A stretch of DNA of 64,000 nt from Sediminibacterium roseum (GCF_009939005.1 NZ_JAACJS010000012.1:372001-436000); one strand, 5' to 3'. Counted from the first letter of the stretch, positions 17,666-28,451 are shown. Translations and numbers: made by a program. Notes: generated from the sequence alone by a model not told the origin.

Positions 17666-18109
17666 CTACAAAGTGATCGCATCCCTGATCAGAACGCCCT
17701 GTGTGTTGAAGAACAGGTAGCGTTTGTTAAGGTCTGCCTTGCGCACGTAAATCCGGTAGTTGGTGCCTTTGCCTTTTGAAGAAATTTCTTTTATCTCTTC
17801 CTTTGGCCAATCGTTGTATTTGCTTTTGTTGAACCCGTCCCTCACCGCGGCGCTGAGCCCATCGAAAGTAAGGTCCTTCTGCGTTTCGATCCACTCACCG
17901 GTGCTTTTGAATTTGGCAACGGTGTGGTTGCCCGAAAGATCGAACTGCGCCTCAAAATTGGTAAGGTTGTCTTTCCACGTAAGGTTGGTGGCAGTTGGGT
18001 ATTGTGCCGAAAATGCATTGGTTACAACAGAAGGCACTTTCCTGAGTTGTGCATCTGTGGCGCCTATTATCATAAATAGGCTGAGGAAAAGAATGATCGC
18101 TTTTTTCAT
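17666..18109 (-). CDS. PepSY-like domain protein, secreted
   Basis: 147 residues with a signal peptide (MKKAIILFLSLFMIIGATDA, then Q-L). The rest fits the PepSY-like/beta-lactamase-inhibitor-like fold common in Bacteroidota: VTNAFSAQYPTATNLTWKDN, FEAQFDLSGNHTVAKFKSTG, DGLSAAVRDGFNKSKYNDWP and a final YLFFNTQGVLIRDA strand. Probably a small periplasmic protein; the family has no firm biochemical role. It lies 69 bases downstream of the Smr-domain gene on the same strand and ends 64 bases before the rnpB start. Confidence 0.78.
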   Translation of the reverse strand: MKKAIILFLSLFMIIGATDAQLRKVPSVVTNAFSAQYPTATNLTWKDNLTNFEAQFDLSGNHTVAKFKSTGEWIETQKDLTFDGLSAAVRDGFNKSKYNDWPKEEIKEISSKGKGTNYRIYVRKADLNKRYLFFNTQGVLIRDAITL

Positions 18110-18178
18110 AACGGTATTTTGGGCTATGAATGCAATCCTTATGCCACGGGTGGCTTGTTTTGTTTGCTGTGGGTTGGG

Positions 18179-19210
18179 CTACACGTTAAACAGGATCTCC
18201 GTTGCACCGTACCCAAATCTTGGGTCGTACTGGTTGATAAAAGTTTTCACTTCCCTTTTTGTTTTGAGGATGTCGTGGATCTCGTCTTTCAGTTTTCCCG
18301 TGCCCACGCCGTGTATAACGATGAGCGAAGGTTGTTTGTGCGCAACGGCAAGATCGTACCATTTGTTGAATTCGCTGAGCTGTTGTGCAAGTATCTCCAG
18401 GTTGCTCATACGCTCCCAGTTGTTGGATAATTTCTCGATGTGAAGATCCACCACCGTACGTGCGGGCTCAAGATGCTGGCGTGCTTTGGAAGCATCGTAA
18501 ATTTTATATCCTTTTGCCGCCAGTGAACCGAGTTCAAAATAAGGTTCGTGTGTTTTATCCGGATATTCGGTGAACAACTGGTACGAGATCGTTGGCTCAT
18601 TGTTATCCTTCATCTCTTCAATGCGCCTGAAAACCTGCCGGGGCTTGAGTTTCAGCGATGCTTCAAAATGCGGCGCTTTCTTTTTGTCGGGATCCGACAG
18701 TGAAAAATCGAATGAAAATGAAGGCGCATCGTTTACCGATTCAAACGGGATATCGTGCAGGTAAAAATCGTGGAAAGCGGCCACTTCATTCACCAGTTCA
18801 AAATCGGTTCTGCCGGCAAACTGCTGGAGATAGGTAAATTTCAGTGCCTGCGGTGTTTTGTTTACGAGGTGGATCTTTAAAAGATCAACTACCTCATCGT
18901 TAAAATCGTCGAGTGAGAATTTAGGCACGAACGACAACCACACGCCATCCGCTACTTTGATCTCGTTGGGTTTGGGTTTTTCTTTGGGGAGTTGATCGAT
19001 GTAAACCCTGTGCTCCGGCTTCTTCTCCTCCACCACTTTTTTCTTTGAGAAACGCAGGAAATAAGGGAAATCGATCTGGTCCATGTAAGCGGGAAATTTC
19101 ACACCACGCACTTCTATCATCACCATTTTGTCGTTCATGATCTCCACTACCCTGCCTTCTTCGTTGCTGTGAAGGACAATTATTTCATCGCCTACCTGGT
19201 ACTTCATCAC
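18179..19210 (-). CDS. DUF2027 / Smr-domain protein
   Basis: 343 residues. The first about 65 residues form a beta-rich module (MKYQVGDEIIVLHSNEEGRV) and the middle about 90-230 is the DUF2027 region. The C-terminal 85 residues are an Smr domain with the hallmark DLH motif (TVVDLHIEKL) and the HGxG motif (VIHGVGTGKLKDEI). Smr domains, known from MutS2, bind or cleave nucleic acids, recently linked to stalled ribosomes. The MutS ATPase core is absent. The start may be the second Met at 19207. It is 35 bases after the amino-acid permease gene, and a TAATTTTG box lies just before the start. Confidence 0.85.
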   Translation of the reverse strand: MMKYQVGDEIIVLHSNEEGRVVEIMNDKMVMIEVRGVKFPAYMDQIDFPYFLRFSKKKVVEEKKPEHRVYIDQLPKEKPKPNEIKVADGVWLSFVPKFSLDDFNDEVVDLLKIHLVNKTPQALKFTYLQQFAGRTDFELVNEVAAFHDFYLHDIPFESVNDAPSFSFDFSLSDPDKKKAPHFEASLKLKPRQVFRRIEEMKDNNEPTISYQLFTEYPDKTHEPYFELGSLAAKGYKIYDASKARQHLEPARTVVDLHIEKLSNNWERMSNLEILAQQLSEFNKWYDLAVAHKQPSLIVIHGVGTGKLKDEIHDILKTKREVKTFINQYDPRFGYGATEILFNV

Positions 19211-19245
19211 ACAAAATTACGAAGAAAACCGAACGTTGCCGTTGA

Positions 19246-21051
19246 TTATCCCGCAGCCGGCGCCGAGGCGAGTTTGCTTTTGCGGATGCCGTAGCACAGG
19301 TAAAGCACCAGCCCAATGGCAAGCCAGGCGAGAAACCAGGCCCAGTTGCTTTTTGTCATACCGGTAAGCAGGTACAGGCAGGTAGAAAGCCCCATCAGCG
19401 GGATGAGCGAATAGTTTTTAATAAATGCCGCCACCGCTATAGCGATGCACGAGATCCAGAAAATGATGAGGGATATTTTAGGCGTTGCCGCATCCATGAA
19501 ACTGATCTTGCCAGACACATAGTCTTTGTCTCCTGAAAAATCAAAATTGAACAGGTCGGTAAAATAATTTCTGGAAAGCAATGCGAGCAGCGCCACCACC
19601 GCCACCAGCAGCAATGGAAAAATGTATTTGCCGTTGATGTACGGCATGTGAAACTTGCCCGGTTCTTTTTCTCTTTTCGGGATGAGCAATACGCCGCCGC
19701 AAACGAGTACGAACGCAAACAGCGTTGCGATGCTGGTAAAATCGAGCACGAAATCCTTATCGGTAAAAAGGATCGGCACACCCACCACGATACCCGTTAC
19801 TACCGTGGAGAACGAAGGCGTTTTGAACTTTTTGTGTATGGTTTGAAATACGGGCGGCAGCAACCCGTCCCTGCTCATGCTCATCCAGATCCTGGGTTGG
19901 CCCATCTGGAAAACAAGCATTACGCTTGTCATGGCAACCACCGCGCAGATGGCCACCAGGAACTGCATCCAACCGATGTTGAGGTTTTGCTCTTCGAAGA
20001 TAAAAGCGAGCGGATCGCCCACGTTTTCAAATTTGCCGTAGTAAACGGCGCCTGTTAAAACCAGTGCAAGCAGGATGTAAATAACGGTACAGATGATGAG
20101 CGAGTAGGTCATACCCCGTGGCAGATCCCGCTGTGGGTTCTTGCTTTCTTCCGCCAGCACACTTACGGCATCAAAACCGATGTAGGCAAAGAACACACCG
20201 CTCACTGCGGCCATTACCCCGCTAAAACCGTTCGGCATGAACGATTTTGTACCATCGGTTGCCGCGGGCAGCCAGTTGGCCGTGAGCCCGTTTGAAAAGA
20301 TCATGTACCCTCCCACCAATATCACCAATACCACTACAGCAAGTTTGAGTATCACCATCAGGTTGCTGAAATTGCGGCTTTCCTTGATGCCGCGGAACAC
20401 GAGTATGGTGATGAGGATGTTGATCAGCAATGCGGGCAGGTCTGCTATGATGCGCAATCCGCCCACCACGCTTGCGCTGTTCCATGCGTTCAGCAGTTCT
20501 ACGTTGGCTTTTTTGGCGAGGAAGTCGGCACGCTCTGCTTCGGCGGTTAACGAGCCCAGTTTTTCAACCGCTGCTTTGGCCTCAGCGTAACTGCAGCTGA
20601 AATAATCGGGGATGTGTATATTGATCTTTCCGAGGAACGAGGTAAAATAGTCGCTCCATGAAAAAGAAACATAGATATTGCCGATCGAATATTCCATGAT
20701 GAGTGCCCATCCGATGATCCATGCGAACAATTCGCCAAAGGATGCATAAGCGTAGGTGTAAGCGCTTCCTGCAACGGGTATCCGGCTCGCAAATTCTGAA
20801 TAGCAAAACGCGGTGAATGCGCAGGCAATACCGCAGATCACAAAAAGCAGCACCACACCGGGGCCACCGGAAAATACGGCGCCACCCAGGCTGCTGAAAC
20901 TTCCCGCACCAATGATGGCTGCGATGCCGAAGAAGGTAAGGTCGCGCACAGTAAGCACCCTTTTCAAACCAGACGAATGGCCCTCATCAGCCAAGGCAGA
21001 ATCGGCTAAAATCTTTTCAATCTTTTTGGTACGGAACAGGGCGTTGGGCAT
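19246..21051 (-). CDS. APC-superfamily amino acid permease, CAT-like
   Basis: 601 residues, about 14 hydrophobic helices, no signal peptide. The first helix region has LTFFGIAAIIGAGSFSSLG, the conserved broken helix 1 motif (GxG[A/S]) of APC amino-acid transporters, followed by CYSEFASRIPVAGSAYTYAY in helix 3 and GFDAVSVLAEESKNPQRDLP in helix 6, both strong cationic-amino-acid-transporter features. The length and extra C-terminal helices fit the CAT subgroup (YfnA/MctB-like). It imports amino acids across the inner membrane; specificity cannot be assigned. A soluble loop at about 145-185 has a coiled, charged insert. It lies upstream of the Smr-domain gene. Confidence 0.88.
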   Translation of the reverse strand: MPNALFRTKKIEKILADSALADEGHSSGLKRVLTVRDLTFFGIAAIIGAGSFSSLGGAVFSGGPGVVLLFVICGIACAFTAFCYSEFASRIPVAGSAYTYAYASFGELFAWIIGWALIMEYSIGNIYVSFSWSDYFTSFLGKINIHIPDYFSCSYAEAKAAVEKLGSLTAEAERADFLAKKANVELLNAWNSASVVGGLRIIADLPALLINILITILVFRGIKESRNFSNLMVILKLAVVVLVILVGGYMIFSNGLTANWLPAATDGTKSFMPNGFSGVMAAVSGVFFAYIGFDAVSVLAEESKNPQRDLPRGMTYSLIICTVIYILLALVLTGAVYYGKFENVGDPLAFIFEEQNLNIGWMQFLVAICAVVAMTSVMLVFQMGQPRIWMSMSRDGLLPPVFQTIHKKFKTPSFSTVVTGIVVGVPILFTDKDFVLDFTSIATLFAFVLVCGGVLLIPKREKEPGKFHMPYINGKYIFPLLLVAVVALLALLSRNYFTDLFNFDFSGDKDYVSGKISFMDAATPKISLIIFWISCIAIAVAAFIKNYSLIPLMGLSTCLYLLTGMTKSNWAWFLAWLAIGLVLYLCYGIRKSKLASAPAAG

Positions 21052-21151
21052 AGCAGTGCGTTTCGTTCAGGGTTAAAGCTAAGAGAAAAAAAAGTAAAAA
21101 CTTAAAATTCAAAATGACCGTATTCCCCTTTTCCGGGCGGGTTCGAACGGA

Positions 21152-22117
21152 TCAATAGTCGCGCTGGATGAGGAACGCCGCCAGTTCTTCCAATGGCTTT
21201 TTCCTCACAGCCATTACCGCGATATCATCAAGGTGTTTCAAAGCGGTATTGAGGTATTTCTCTTTCAGTTCGTTTGCCCATGCATCTGTGCCGCAGGCCC
21301 TGAAGATGGCAAGTACACGCGGAACCTTATCGGCAGGGTTTTCGCGCATCAGTTGCTGCAGTTCCTGTTTTTGCGCGGCATCTGCCTGCTGGAGCGCCTG
21401 CAGCAGGAGAAATGTTTTTTTGTTCTGGCGGATATCGCCCCCGGTTTCTTTTCCAAATTTTTCAGGATCGCCAAAGGCATCGAGGTAATCGTCCTGTACC
21501 TGGAAGGCGATGCCCAGGTTCTTGCCAAATTCATAGATGTGGCGGCAATTGCCTTCGCTGGCGCCGCCAAGAACGGCACCGGTTTCGAGGCTGGCGGCGA
21601 GCAAAACGGAGGTTTTGAGGGTGATCATTTCAATGTACGCATCGAGCGAAACATCTTCCATCTTTTCAAAATCGATATCGAGTTGCTGCCCTTCGCACAC
21701 TTCCTTTGCCGTTTTGTTGAACAGGGTGAGGATGCGCGGAAGGTATTGGGCACTGATCTTTGCAAGGCTCTCATAGGCCTGTATCATCATCACATCACCG
21801 GTAAGCAAAGCGGTGTTGGGGCCGTATTTCGTGTGAACGGTCTCCATTCCCCTGCGCAGCGGGGCCTCATCCATGATATCATCGTGTATCAACGTGAAAT
21901 TGTGAAACAGCTCGATGGCTGTGGCCATGTGGTAAGCATCGGCCACAATGGGAGCGAACATTTCATTGCCCATCAGGCACATTACCGGGCGTATGCGTTT
22001 ACCGCCCCACGATAAAAAATACTCACCGGGTTCATATAAAGTGGCGGGCGAGGCAGGGAAATGTTTCTTCCCGAAGTAAGCGCCGAAATCTTCAACCAGT
22101 TCTTTAAACGTATGCAT
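21152..22117 (-). CDS. Isoprenyl diphosphate synthase (geranylgeranyl/farnesyl type)
   Basis: 321 residues. Both aspartate-rich motifs are intact: the first at D79-D80-I-M-D83 (LIHDDIMDEAPLRRG) and the second at D210-D211-Y-L-D214 (FQVQDDYLDAFGD), with GGKRIRP near residue 38 for IPP binding. The first motif has no two-residue insertion and the residue five before it is Phe74, the pattern of type I geranylgeranyl synthases; that chain-length call is an inference. It makes prenyl diphosphates for carotenoids, quinones or carriers. A TAGGTTTG box at 22129-22122 lies only 4 bases before the ATG, so the mRNA may be nearly leaderless. It is divergent from the small barrel gene. Confidence 0.9.
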   Translation of the reverse strand: MHTFKELVEDFGAYFGKKHFPASPATLYEPGEYFLSWGGKRIRPVMCLMGNEMFAPIVADAYHMATAIELFHNFTLIHDDIMDEAPLRRGMETVHTKYGPNTALLTGDVMMIQAYESLAKISAQYLPRILTLFNKTAKEVCEGQQLDIDFEKMEDVSLDAYIEMITLKTSVLLAASLETGAVLGGASEGNCRHIYEFGKNLGIAFQVQDDYLDAFGDPEKFGKETGGDIRQNKKTFLLLQALQQADAAQKQELQQLMRENPADKVPRVLAIFRACGTDAWANELKEKYLNTALKHLDDIAVMAVRKKPLEELAAFLIQRDY

Positions 22118-22230
22118 GCTACAAACCTAATTTAAAAAGCAAAAGCATCCGCAAATCAATCTTAACTATTCTTTGAAGATTGCTTGTTTAGTTTTGGCAT
22201 GGTTTTAACTACCTAATGAAAAACACTCTT

Positions 22231-22716
22231 ATGAAAAGATTCTTATTGGCAACCATCGTACTGTTTTCCCTCGCTTCTGCTGTACAGGCACAGCAAATGA
22301 ACACCGGCTCCGATTACAAAACGGCCCTTGGTGTAAAAGTTTATCCCGCAGCCATTACCGTAAAACATTTTATCAAACCGTCTGTGGCGCTTGAAGGACT
22401 TGGCTACATTTCTTCAGACGGCTTCCGCCTTACCGGCCTCTATGAGCTGCACAACAACCTTGGCAATGTAGAGGGACTCAAATGGTATATAGGTGGTGGC
22501 GCACACGTAGGCGTTTGGAGCGATTCATGGAAAACGCGTTATCCAACCCGTAACGATGGCGTTGCGGTGGGTGTTGACGGCGTGATTGGTATTGATTACA
22601 AGATCCCGGGCGCACCGCTCAACCTTAGCTTCGACTGGCAGCCCTCGTTCAACCTGGTGGGTTACAATTATTTTGAAGGTGGCTGGGGAGGTGTTGGTAT
22701 AAGGTATACCTTCTAG
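22231..22716 (+). CDS. Small outer-membrane beta-barrel protein
   Basis: 161 residues from the ATG at 22231. An in-frame ATG at 22216 exists, but a TAGTTTTG promoter box at 22199-22206 would start transcription at about 22213, and the later start gives a normal signal peptide (MKRFLLATIVLFSLASAVQ, then AQ). The mature part is short beta strands with Gly and aromatic residues, ending GGWGGVGIRYTF with a C-terminal Phe, as in 8-strand OmpA/OmpW-like barrels. No characterised family recognised. It stands alone and ends before a two-way terminator shared with ftsY. Confidence 0.72.
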   Translation: MKRFLLATIVLFSLASAVQAQQMNTGSDYKTALGVKVYPAAITVKHFIKPSVALEGLGYISSDGFRLTGLYELHNNLGNVEGLKWYIGGGAHVGVWSDSWKTRYPTRNDGVAVGVDGVIGIDYKIPGAPLNLSFDWQPSFNLVGYNYFEGGWGGVGIRYTF

Positions 22717-22728
22717 AACAATTACAGG

Positions 22729-22768
22729 CTATGCGCTTCCGGCCATCAAAAAAAGCCGGAGCGCATAG
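22729..22768. terminator. Bidirectional terminator between small barrel gene and ftsY
   Basis: CTATGCGCTTCCGGC pairs with GCCGGAGCGCATAG (14 bp with one bulged base), with a loop containing seven A residues. It lies between the convergent stop codons; T-rich sequence follows on the plus side. Confidence 0.7.
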
Positions 22769-22783
22769 TCTTCACTGCAATTT

Positions 22784-23743
22784 TTATTTGAGTGAGAACA
22801 GGCTGTCCACAAATTCGTGCTTATCAAAGATGATGAGGTCGTCGATCTTCTCGCCTACTCCGATGTATTTCACAGGGATTTTGAATTGGTGGGCGATGGC
22901 CAGTACCACGCCGCCCTTTGCCGTGCCATCGAGCTTGGTGATGGAGATGGCAGATACTTCGGTGGTGGCCGTAAACTGTTTGGCCTGTTCGAGTGCGTTT
23001 TGCCCGGTGGAGCCGTCGAGAACGAGCATTACTTCGTGCGGGGCATGCGGAACCACTTTCTGGATGGCGCGTTTTATTTTCCCGAGTTCATCCATAAGGT
23101 GGAGTTTGTTGTGAAGACGGCCGGCGGTATCGATGATCACCACATCGGCATTCTTTGCTACGGCGCTTGAAACCGTATCGTAAGCAACGGCACTCGGGTC
23201 TGAACCCATCGCCTGTTTTACGATGGGCACGCCCACCCTTTCGCTCCAGATGGTAAGCTGGTCAACCGCTGCTGCCCGGAACGTATCTGCGGCGCCAAGC
23301 ACAACGCTTTTTCCCGCTTTTTTATAGTTATTGGCGAGTTTGCCAATGGTTGTGGTTTTACCAACGCCATTTACACCTACCACCAGGATCACGTAAGGCT
23401 TTTTCCCTTCGGGGATGCCAAAGTTCTTGTAGGATTCTTCTGCAGAGTCAACCAGTATCGCTTCGATCTCCTGTTGAAGGATCTTGTTGAGTTCTTCCGT
23501 ATTAACGTATTTATCCTGCTTAACCCTTTTCTCGATCTGTTCGATGATCCGGATGGTGGTTTCGATACCCACATCGGCGCTTACAAGGGCCTCCTCGAGG
23601 TTATCGAGCACTTCTTCATCAACCGTGCTCTTGCCGGCGATGGCCTTGGTTATTTTTGAGAAAAACCCTTCCTTGGTTTTTTGCAATCCCTGGTCCAGGC
23701 TTTCCTTTTCCTGTTTACCGAATAATTTGCCGAGAAAACTCAT
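22784..23743 (-). CDS. ftsY: Signal recognition particle receptor FtsY
   Basis: 319 residues starting at the ATG at 23743 ([19 protein letters not shown]); a longer frame would add 18 unrelated residues. The N domain (about 20-105) is followed by the SRP-family GTPase: P-loop GVNGVGKT at 123-130, [33 protein letters not shown] and [13 protein letters not shown]. The acidic A domain of E. coli FtsY is missing, as is usual in this phylum; a short amphipathic N-terminus would touch the membrane. It delivers ribosome-SRP complexes to SecYEG. It follows the rpmB-rpmG-DUF4295 operon, but a terminator lies between, so it probably has its own promoter in 23744-23880. Confidence 0.95.
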   Translation of the reverse strand: MSFLGKLFGKQEKESLDQGLQKTKEGFFSKITKAIAGKSTVDEEVLDNLEEALVSADVGIETTIRIIEQIEKRVKQDKYVNTEELNKILQQEIEAILVDSAEESYKNFGIPEGKKPYVILVVGVNGVGKTTTIGKLANNYKKAGKSVVLGAADTFRAAAVDQLTIWSERVGVPIVKQAMGSDPSAVAYDTVSSAVAKNADVVIIDTAGRLHNKLHLMDELGKIKRAIQKVVPHAPHEVMLVLDGSTGQNALEQAKQFTATTEVSAISITKLDGTAKGGVVLAIAHQFKIPVKYIGVGEKIDDLIIFDKHEFVDSLFSLK

Positions 23744-23882
23744 GTTTGGTGTTTTAGCTTTGCTTTGGCTGCAAGGTAAGGCTGTGGGCCAAAGCATTTT
23801 AATATTAACAGACAGGGGTCGATATTGTTGGCGCTTTGCCTGAACGATCCTTTTACCGTTTTATCCGGGCTGCTCTAAATAC

Positions 23883-23915
23883 AAAAAGCCTTCCATGAAA
23901 AGAGGAAAGCTTTTT
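23883..23915 (-). terminator. Terminator after the rpmB-rpmG-DUF4295 operon
   Basis: On the minus strand AAAAAGCTTTCC pairs with GGAAGGCTTTTT around a 9-base loop, 22 bases after the DUF4295 stop codon, and ends in a T run. The symmetrical A/T flanks would let it work on both strands. Confidence 0.7.
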
Positions 23916-23937
23916 GAATGATGTTGCGATGGCGAAA

Positions 23938-24111
23938 TTATTTCTCTGACAAGAAATCTTTAACCTTATCCTTGTGAACGATCTGTTCCTTGAAGGTATA
24001 GGCACCGGTTTTAGGGCTGCGGACAGCCTTAATTACTTTGGTCCAGTTCTTGGCTTCTAATGCAGCCTTCTGGTCTTTTACTTTCGCATTCTTTGAAGCT
24101 ACTTTTGCCAT
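23938..24111 (-). CDS. DUF4295 family small basic protein
   Basis: 57 residues: MAKVASKNAKVKDQKAALEA, then NWTKVIKAVRSPKTGAYTF and KEQIVHKDKVKDFL. This matches DUF4295, a short Bacteroidota-specific family always found beside rpmB and rpmG. The Lys-rich composition and the SPKTGAYTF core suggest a ribosome-associated protein, which is an inference from context. It begins 2 bases after the rpmG stop, so the two are translated as a unit. It is followed by a terminator and then ftsY. Confidence 0.9.
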   Translation of the reverse strand: MAKVASKNAKVKDQKAALEAKNWTKVIKAVRSPKTGAYTFKEQIVHKDKVKDFLSEK

Positions 24112-24113
24112 GA

Positions 24114-24296
24114 TTATTTAATTTCTTTATGAACAGTTACTTTTTTCAAAATCGGGTTGTACTTCTTTAACTCCACACGCTCAGGTGTGTTTTTCTTGTT
24201 TTTGGTAGTGATATAACGGCTTGTACCGGGCTGACCTGAGGTCTTATGCTCTGTACATTCCAAAATCACCTGCACCCTGTTACCTTTCCTTGCCAT
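24114..24296 (-). CDS. rpmG: 50S ribosomal protein bL33
   Basis: 60 residues: [20 protein letters not shown], then [20 protein letters not shown] and [15 protein letters not shown]. This is a complete bL33. Only one cysteine (C14) remains of the zinc-binding pairs found in C+ forms, so this is a zinc-independent paralogue type. It is the second gene of the rpmB-rpmG-DUF4295 operon, 26 bases after rpmB. Confidence 0.95.
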   Translation of the reverse strand: MARKGNRVQVILECTEHKTSGQPGTSRYITTKNKKNTPERVELKKYNPILKKVTVHKEIK

Positions 24297-24322
24297 TTTA
24301 TACGTGTTTGCTTAGTGAATAC

Positions 24323-24559
24323 TTAGATTTTTACGCCTTCTGCTCTCAGTCCCTTGATCACCGATGCCAAACCATTCTTGTTGATGGTCCTGATCGCATC
24401 TGTAGAAACTTTAATAGAAACCCAACGGTCTTCCTCAGCAAAGAAGAAACGCTTTTTCTGCAAATTTGGTAAGAAACGACGTTTGGTCTTAATGTTAGAG
24501 TGTGAAACGCTGTTTCCAACAATTGGCTTTTTACCTGTAACCTGACATACTTTTGCCAT
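24323..24559 (-). CDS. rpmB: 50S ribosomal protein bL28
   Basis: 78 residues from the ATG at 24559: [20 protein letters not shown], then [17 protein letters not shown] and [19 protein letters not shown]. The upstream in-frame extension (43 residues back to 24688) crosses the promoter and is not part of the protein. First gene of its operon, with a consensus promoter 33 bases upstream. Confidence 0.96.
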   Translation of the reverse strand: MAKVCQVTGKKPIVGNSVSHSNIKTKRRFLPNLQKKRFFFAEEDRWVSIKVSTDAIRTINKNGLASVIKGLRAEGVKI

Positions 24560-24591
24560 GACGCTTGATTTTTTCCGATTTTTTCGGGAGG

Positions 24592-24621
24592 CAAAGGTAG
24601 GGAAATGCAGCAAAATACCAA
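24592..24621 (-). promoter_or_regulatory. Promoter of the rpmB operon
   Basis: On the minus strand TTG at 24621-24619, then 19 bases, then TACCTTTG at 24599-24592. This is a full Bacteroidota consensus. The predicted start near 24586 leaves a leader of about 27 bases before rpmB. Confidence 0.65.
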
Positions 24622-24737
24622 TACCAAAACCGCTTTTTTTATTTAATTTCTTAACATTCCGGTATAAAAAAGGCTTGGCAATTGCCAAAATCGAAGGTTA
24701 TCCACATTTCGGCCGGTGAAATTACCCAATTTCCTTT

Positions 24738-25112
24738 TTAAACCTGCATTTTCATGACCCGCGGGTCAACCGAAACCGTATCGCGCTCAAAATCCAGTTT
24801 GATGCGCCATTTCTGAAGGGTTGTAGCGCCTATCACCGCCTCCTCACTCAACCCTGGTACCACCAGGAACTCGTCGCTTATCAATATGTCATCGATGTAA
24901 AAATCAAGGATCACCCGCTCCGTAACGGTAATGAAATGCCCTTCACTGGCCGTGGCCACTTTTTTAGGAATACCGATGCTGGTGGGATTTTCCAGTTTCG
25001 GAACAAATTCAGGACTGATACACGAAAGATTGGCACCGCTGTCGAACAAGGTATACAACCGCGATTCGCCTTTCGAACCCACATACAACAAAGGCAATTT
25101 AATAACCGACAT
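24738..25112 (-). CDS. Retropepsin-like aspartic protease domain protein
   Basis: 124 residues, a single-domain protein. The active-site motif of retroviral-type aspartic proteases is present as LFDSGANLSCIS near residue 23 (D-S-G-A), with a hydrophobic flap-like stretch and the second hydrophobic glycine motif AVIGATTLQKWRIKLDF near residue 92, typical of the fold. As a monomer of about 120 residues it would need to dimerise to form two aspartates. No signal peptide, so probably cytosolic. Function unknown. It lies 77 bases downstream of the ABC-F gene end on the same strand and has no partner that explains it. Confidence 0.75.
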   Translation of the reverse strand: MSVIKLPLLYVGSKGESRLYTLFDSGANLSCISPEFVPKLENPTSIGIPKKVATASEGHFITVTERVILDFYIDDILISDEFLVVPGLSEEAVIGATTLQKWRIKLDFERDTVSVDPRVMKMQV

Positions 25113-25189
25113 TTCTTTGATTTTGCATCCAATTTACAACACAAAAGCCGGTCAAAAACCGGCTGTGTTATATACTGCGTATTAATACC

Positions 25190-26898
<1,709 letters not shown>

Positions 26899-27010
26899 TC
26901 AAAACCATTGATCCGGGCCTTTCCCTTCTTTTCCCCATTGATGTTCAACCGGGAACCTGGAAAAAACGAACTGGTACACTTTTTTAATAACCAAGGCATA
27001 ATCTACTACT

Positions 27011-28141
27011 ATGCCAACAACCGGCTCGCCGCGCGTTATCAATTTGCCGGTGTACTCTAAACTGTCGCAGATCATCCTGGGGATAATCGGGTTCTTTTTT
27101 ATTTTGTACGTGGGACAGGACATCCTGATGCCGCTCGTGTTCTCGGTCATTTTTGCGATCCTGCTCAACCCGGCGGTAAACTATTTCTGTGGAAAAGGAT
27201 TGAACAGGGTATTGTCTATCCTCATCGTGCTCGCCGTTGCCTTTCTCAGCATACTCGGCATCCTGTATTTCCTGGGCATGCAACTGAGCATGTTCACCGA
27301 ATCGCTGCCGCAGTTCAAAGAACATTTTACGGTGCTGATCAACGATGCGATCAACTGGGTGTCTGCAAAATTCAACATTCCGCAGGCAAACATCGATGCA
27401 TGGGTGCTGAAGATCAAAAAAGACGGCATGGAACGCGGCCCCTCAATGATCGGCGATGCATTGGGAACGGTAAGCGGCGTGCTTGCCATTGTGTTCCTCC
27501 TTCCCGTGTATATGTTCACGATGCTTTATTACAAACCGCTGCTGCTCGAATTTGTTGCGGAGCTTTTCAAGAAGAAGGAGCATGCGCTGGTTGCTGAGGT
27601 GTTGTCTGAAACCAAGATATTGATACAGAGTTACCTGATGGGACTGCTGATCGAAATGATCCTTGTGGCCGCAATGAATTCGATCGGGTTGATGATCATC
27701 GGCGTGAAGTACGGGTTGCTCATAGGCATCATCGGCGCCATACTGAACCTCATCCCCTACATCGGTGGTATCATCGCTATATTACTTCCGGTATTGATGG
27801 CGCTTGCCACCGGCAACAACTCGCAGGCCATCTGGTCGGTGGCCCTGTACCTGGTGGTACAGTTCATCGACAACAACCTCATCGTAACAAAGATCGTTGC
27901 CTCCAAAGTGAAGATCAACGCGCTGATCTCTATCGTTGTGGTGTTGATCGGCGGTGCATTGTGGGGCGTTTCAGGTATGTTCCTGTCGATACCCATCACG
28001 GCAATTGTAAAAGTTGTGTTCGACAGGATCGAACCACTGAAACCGTTTGGCTTTTTACTGGGAGATAACCAGCCTGATGTTTCAAAAGTGATCTTCCAGT
28101 TTAAAAAGAAGAGAGCACCGAAGACGGAGGAAGCAAAATAA
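27011..28141 (+). CDS. AI-2E family transporter (TqsA/PerM-like permease)
   Basis: 376 residues, about eight hydrophobic helices, no signal peptide. It matches the AI-2E/PerM family: an N-terminal GIIGFFFILYVGQDILMPLV, a soluble periplasmic-size segment (about 95-150), then EMILVAAMNSIGLMIIGVKY and the family signature region LNLIPYIGGIIAILLPVLMA near residue 245 with FIDNNLIVTKIVASKVKINAL after it. Members export or take up small molecules such as autoinducer-2 or act as Na+/H+ antiporters; none of these can be chosen from the sequence. It stands alone, divergent from the ABC-F gene. Confidence 0.87.
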   Translation: MPTTGSPRVINLPVYSKLSQIILGIIGFFFILYVGQDILMPLVFSVIFAILLNPAVNYFCGKGLNRVLSILIVLAVAFLSILGILYFLGMQLSMFTESLPQFKEHFTVLINDAINWVSAKFNIPQANIDAWVLKIKKDGMERGPSMIGDALGTVSGVLAIVFLLPVYMFTMLYYKPLLLEFVAELFKKKEHALVAEVLSETKILIQSYLMGLLIEMILVAAMNSIGLMIIGVKYGLLIGIIGAILNLIPYIGGIIAILLPVLMALATGNNSQAIWSVALYLVVQFIDNNLIVTKIVASKVKINALISIVVVLIGGALWGVSGMFLSIPITAIVKVVFDRIEPLKPFGFLLGDNQPDVSKVIFQFKKKRAPKTEEAK

Positions 28142-28256
28142 GGATGATGCACGAGGTACACATTTCATCAACACAACTGCAAGTGAATTTCTGGTTGAAT
28201 GAAGTTTCCCGGTAAGTACCGAAAGAAGTTACGGTGGTGATGATCAACTGTCTGCA

Positions 28257-28451
28257 TTACACTTTCCTGAACTCATAAAAACCTTTGATCCGTTCATTCA
28301 GGTAAGTTCCTTTGGAGAAAGCGGCTCTCATCTCATCGTAGATCTCCTGCGGAACGTTTAAGTACTCATACACCATTCCCGACACGAACACCACGCGCAG
28401 CCGATGTTTGAGCGCATCGTAGGAAAACGATCTGATCACCGTAGAAGGCAT
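28257..28451 (-). CDS. KTSC domain protein
   Basis: 64 residues, the whole protein being one KTSC domain: MPSTVIRSFSYDALKHRLRV, then FVSGMVYEYLNVPQEIYDEM and SKGTYLNERIKGFYEF. The domain is named for a lysine tRNA synthetase C-terminal extension and is found alone in many bacteria; a nucleic-acid role is suspected but unproven. It is 99 bases from the LpxR-like gene. Confidence 0.85.
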   Translation of the reverse strand: MPSTVIRSFSYDALKHRLRVVFVSGMVYEYLNVPQEIYDEMRAAFSKGTYLNERIKGFYEFRKV

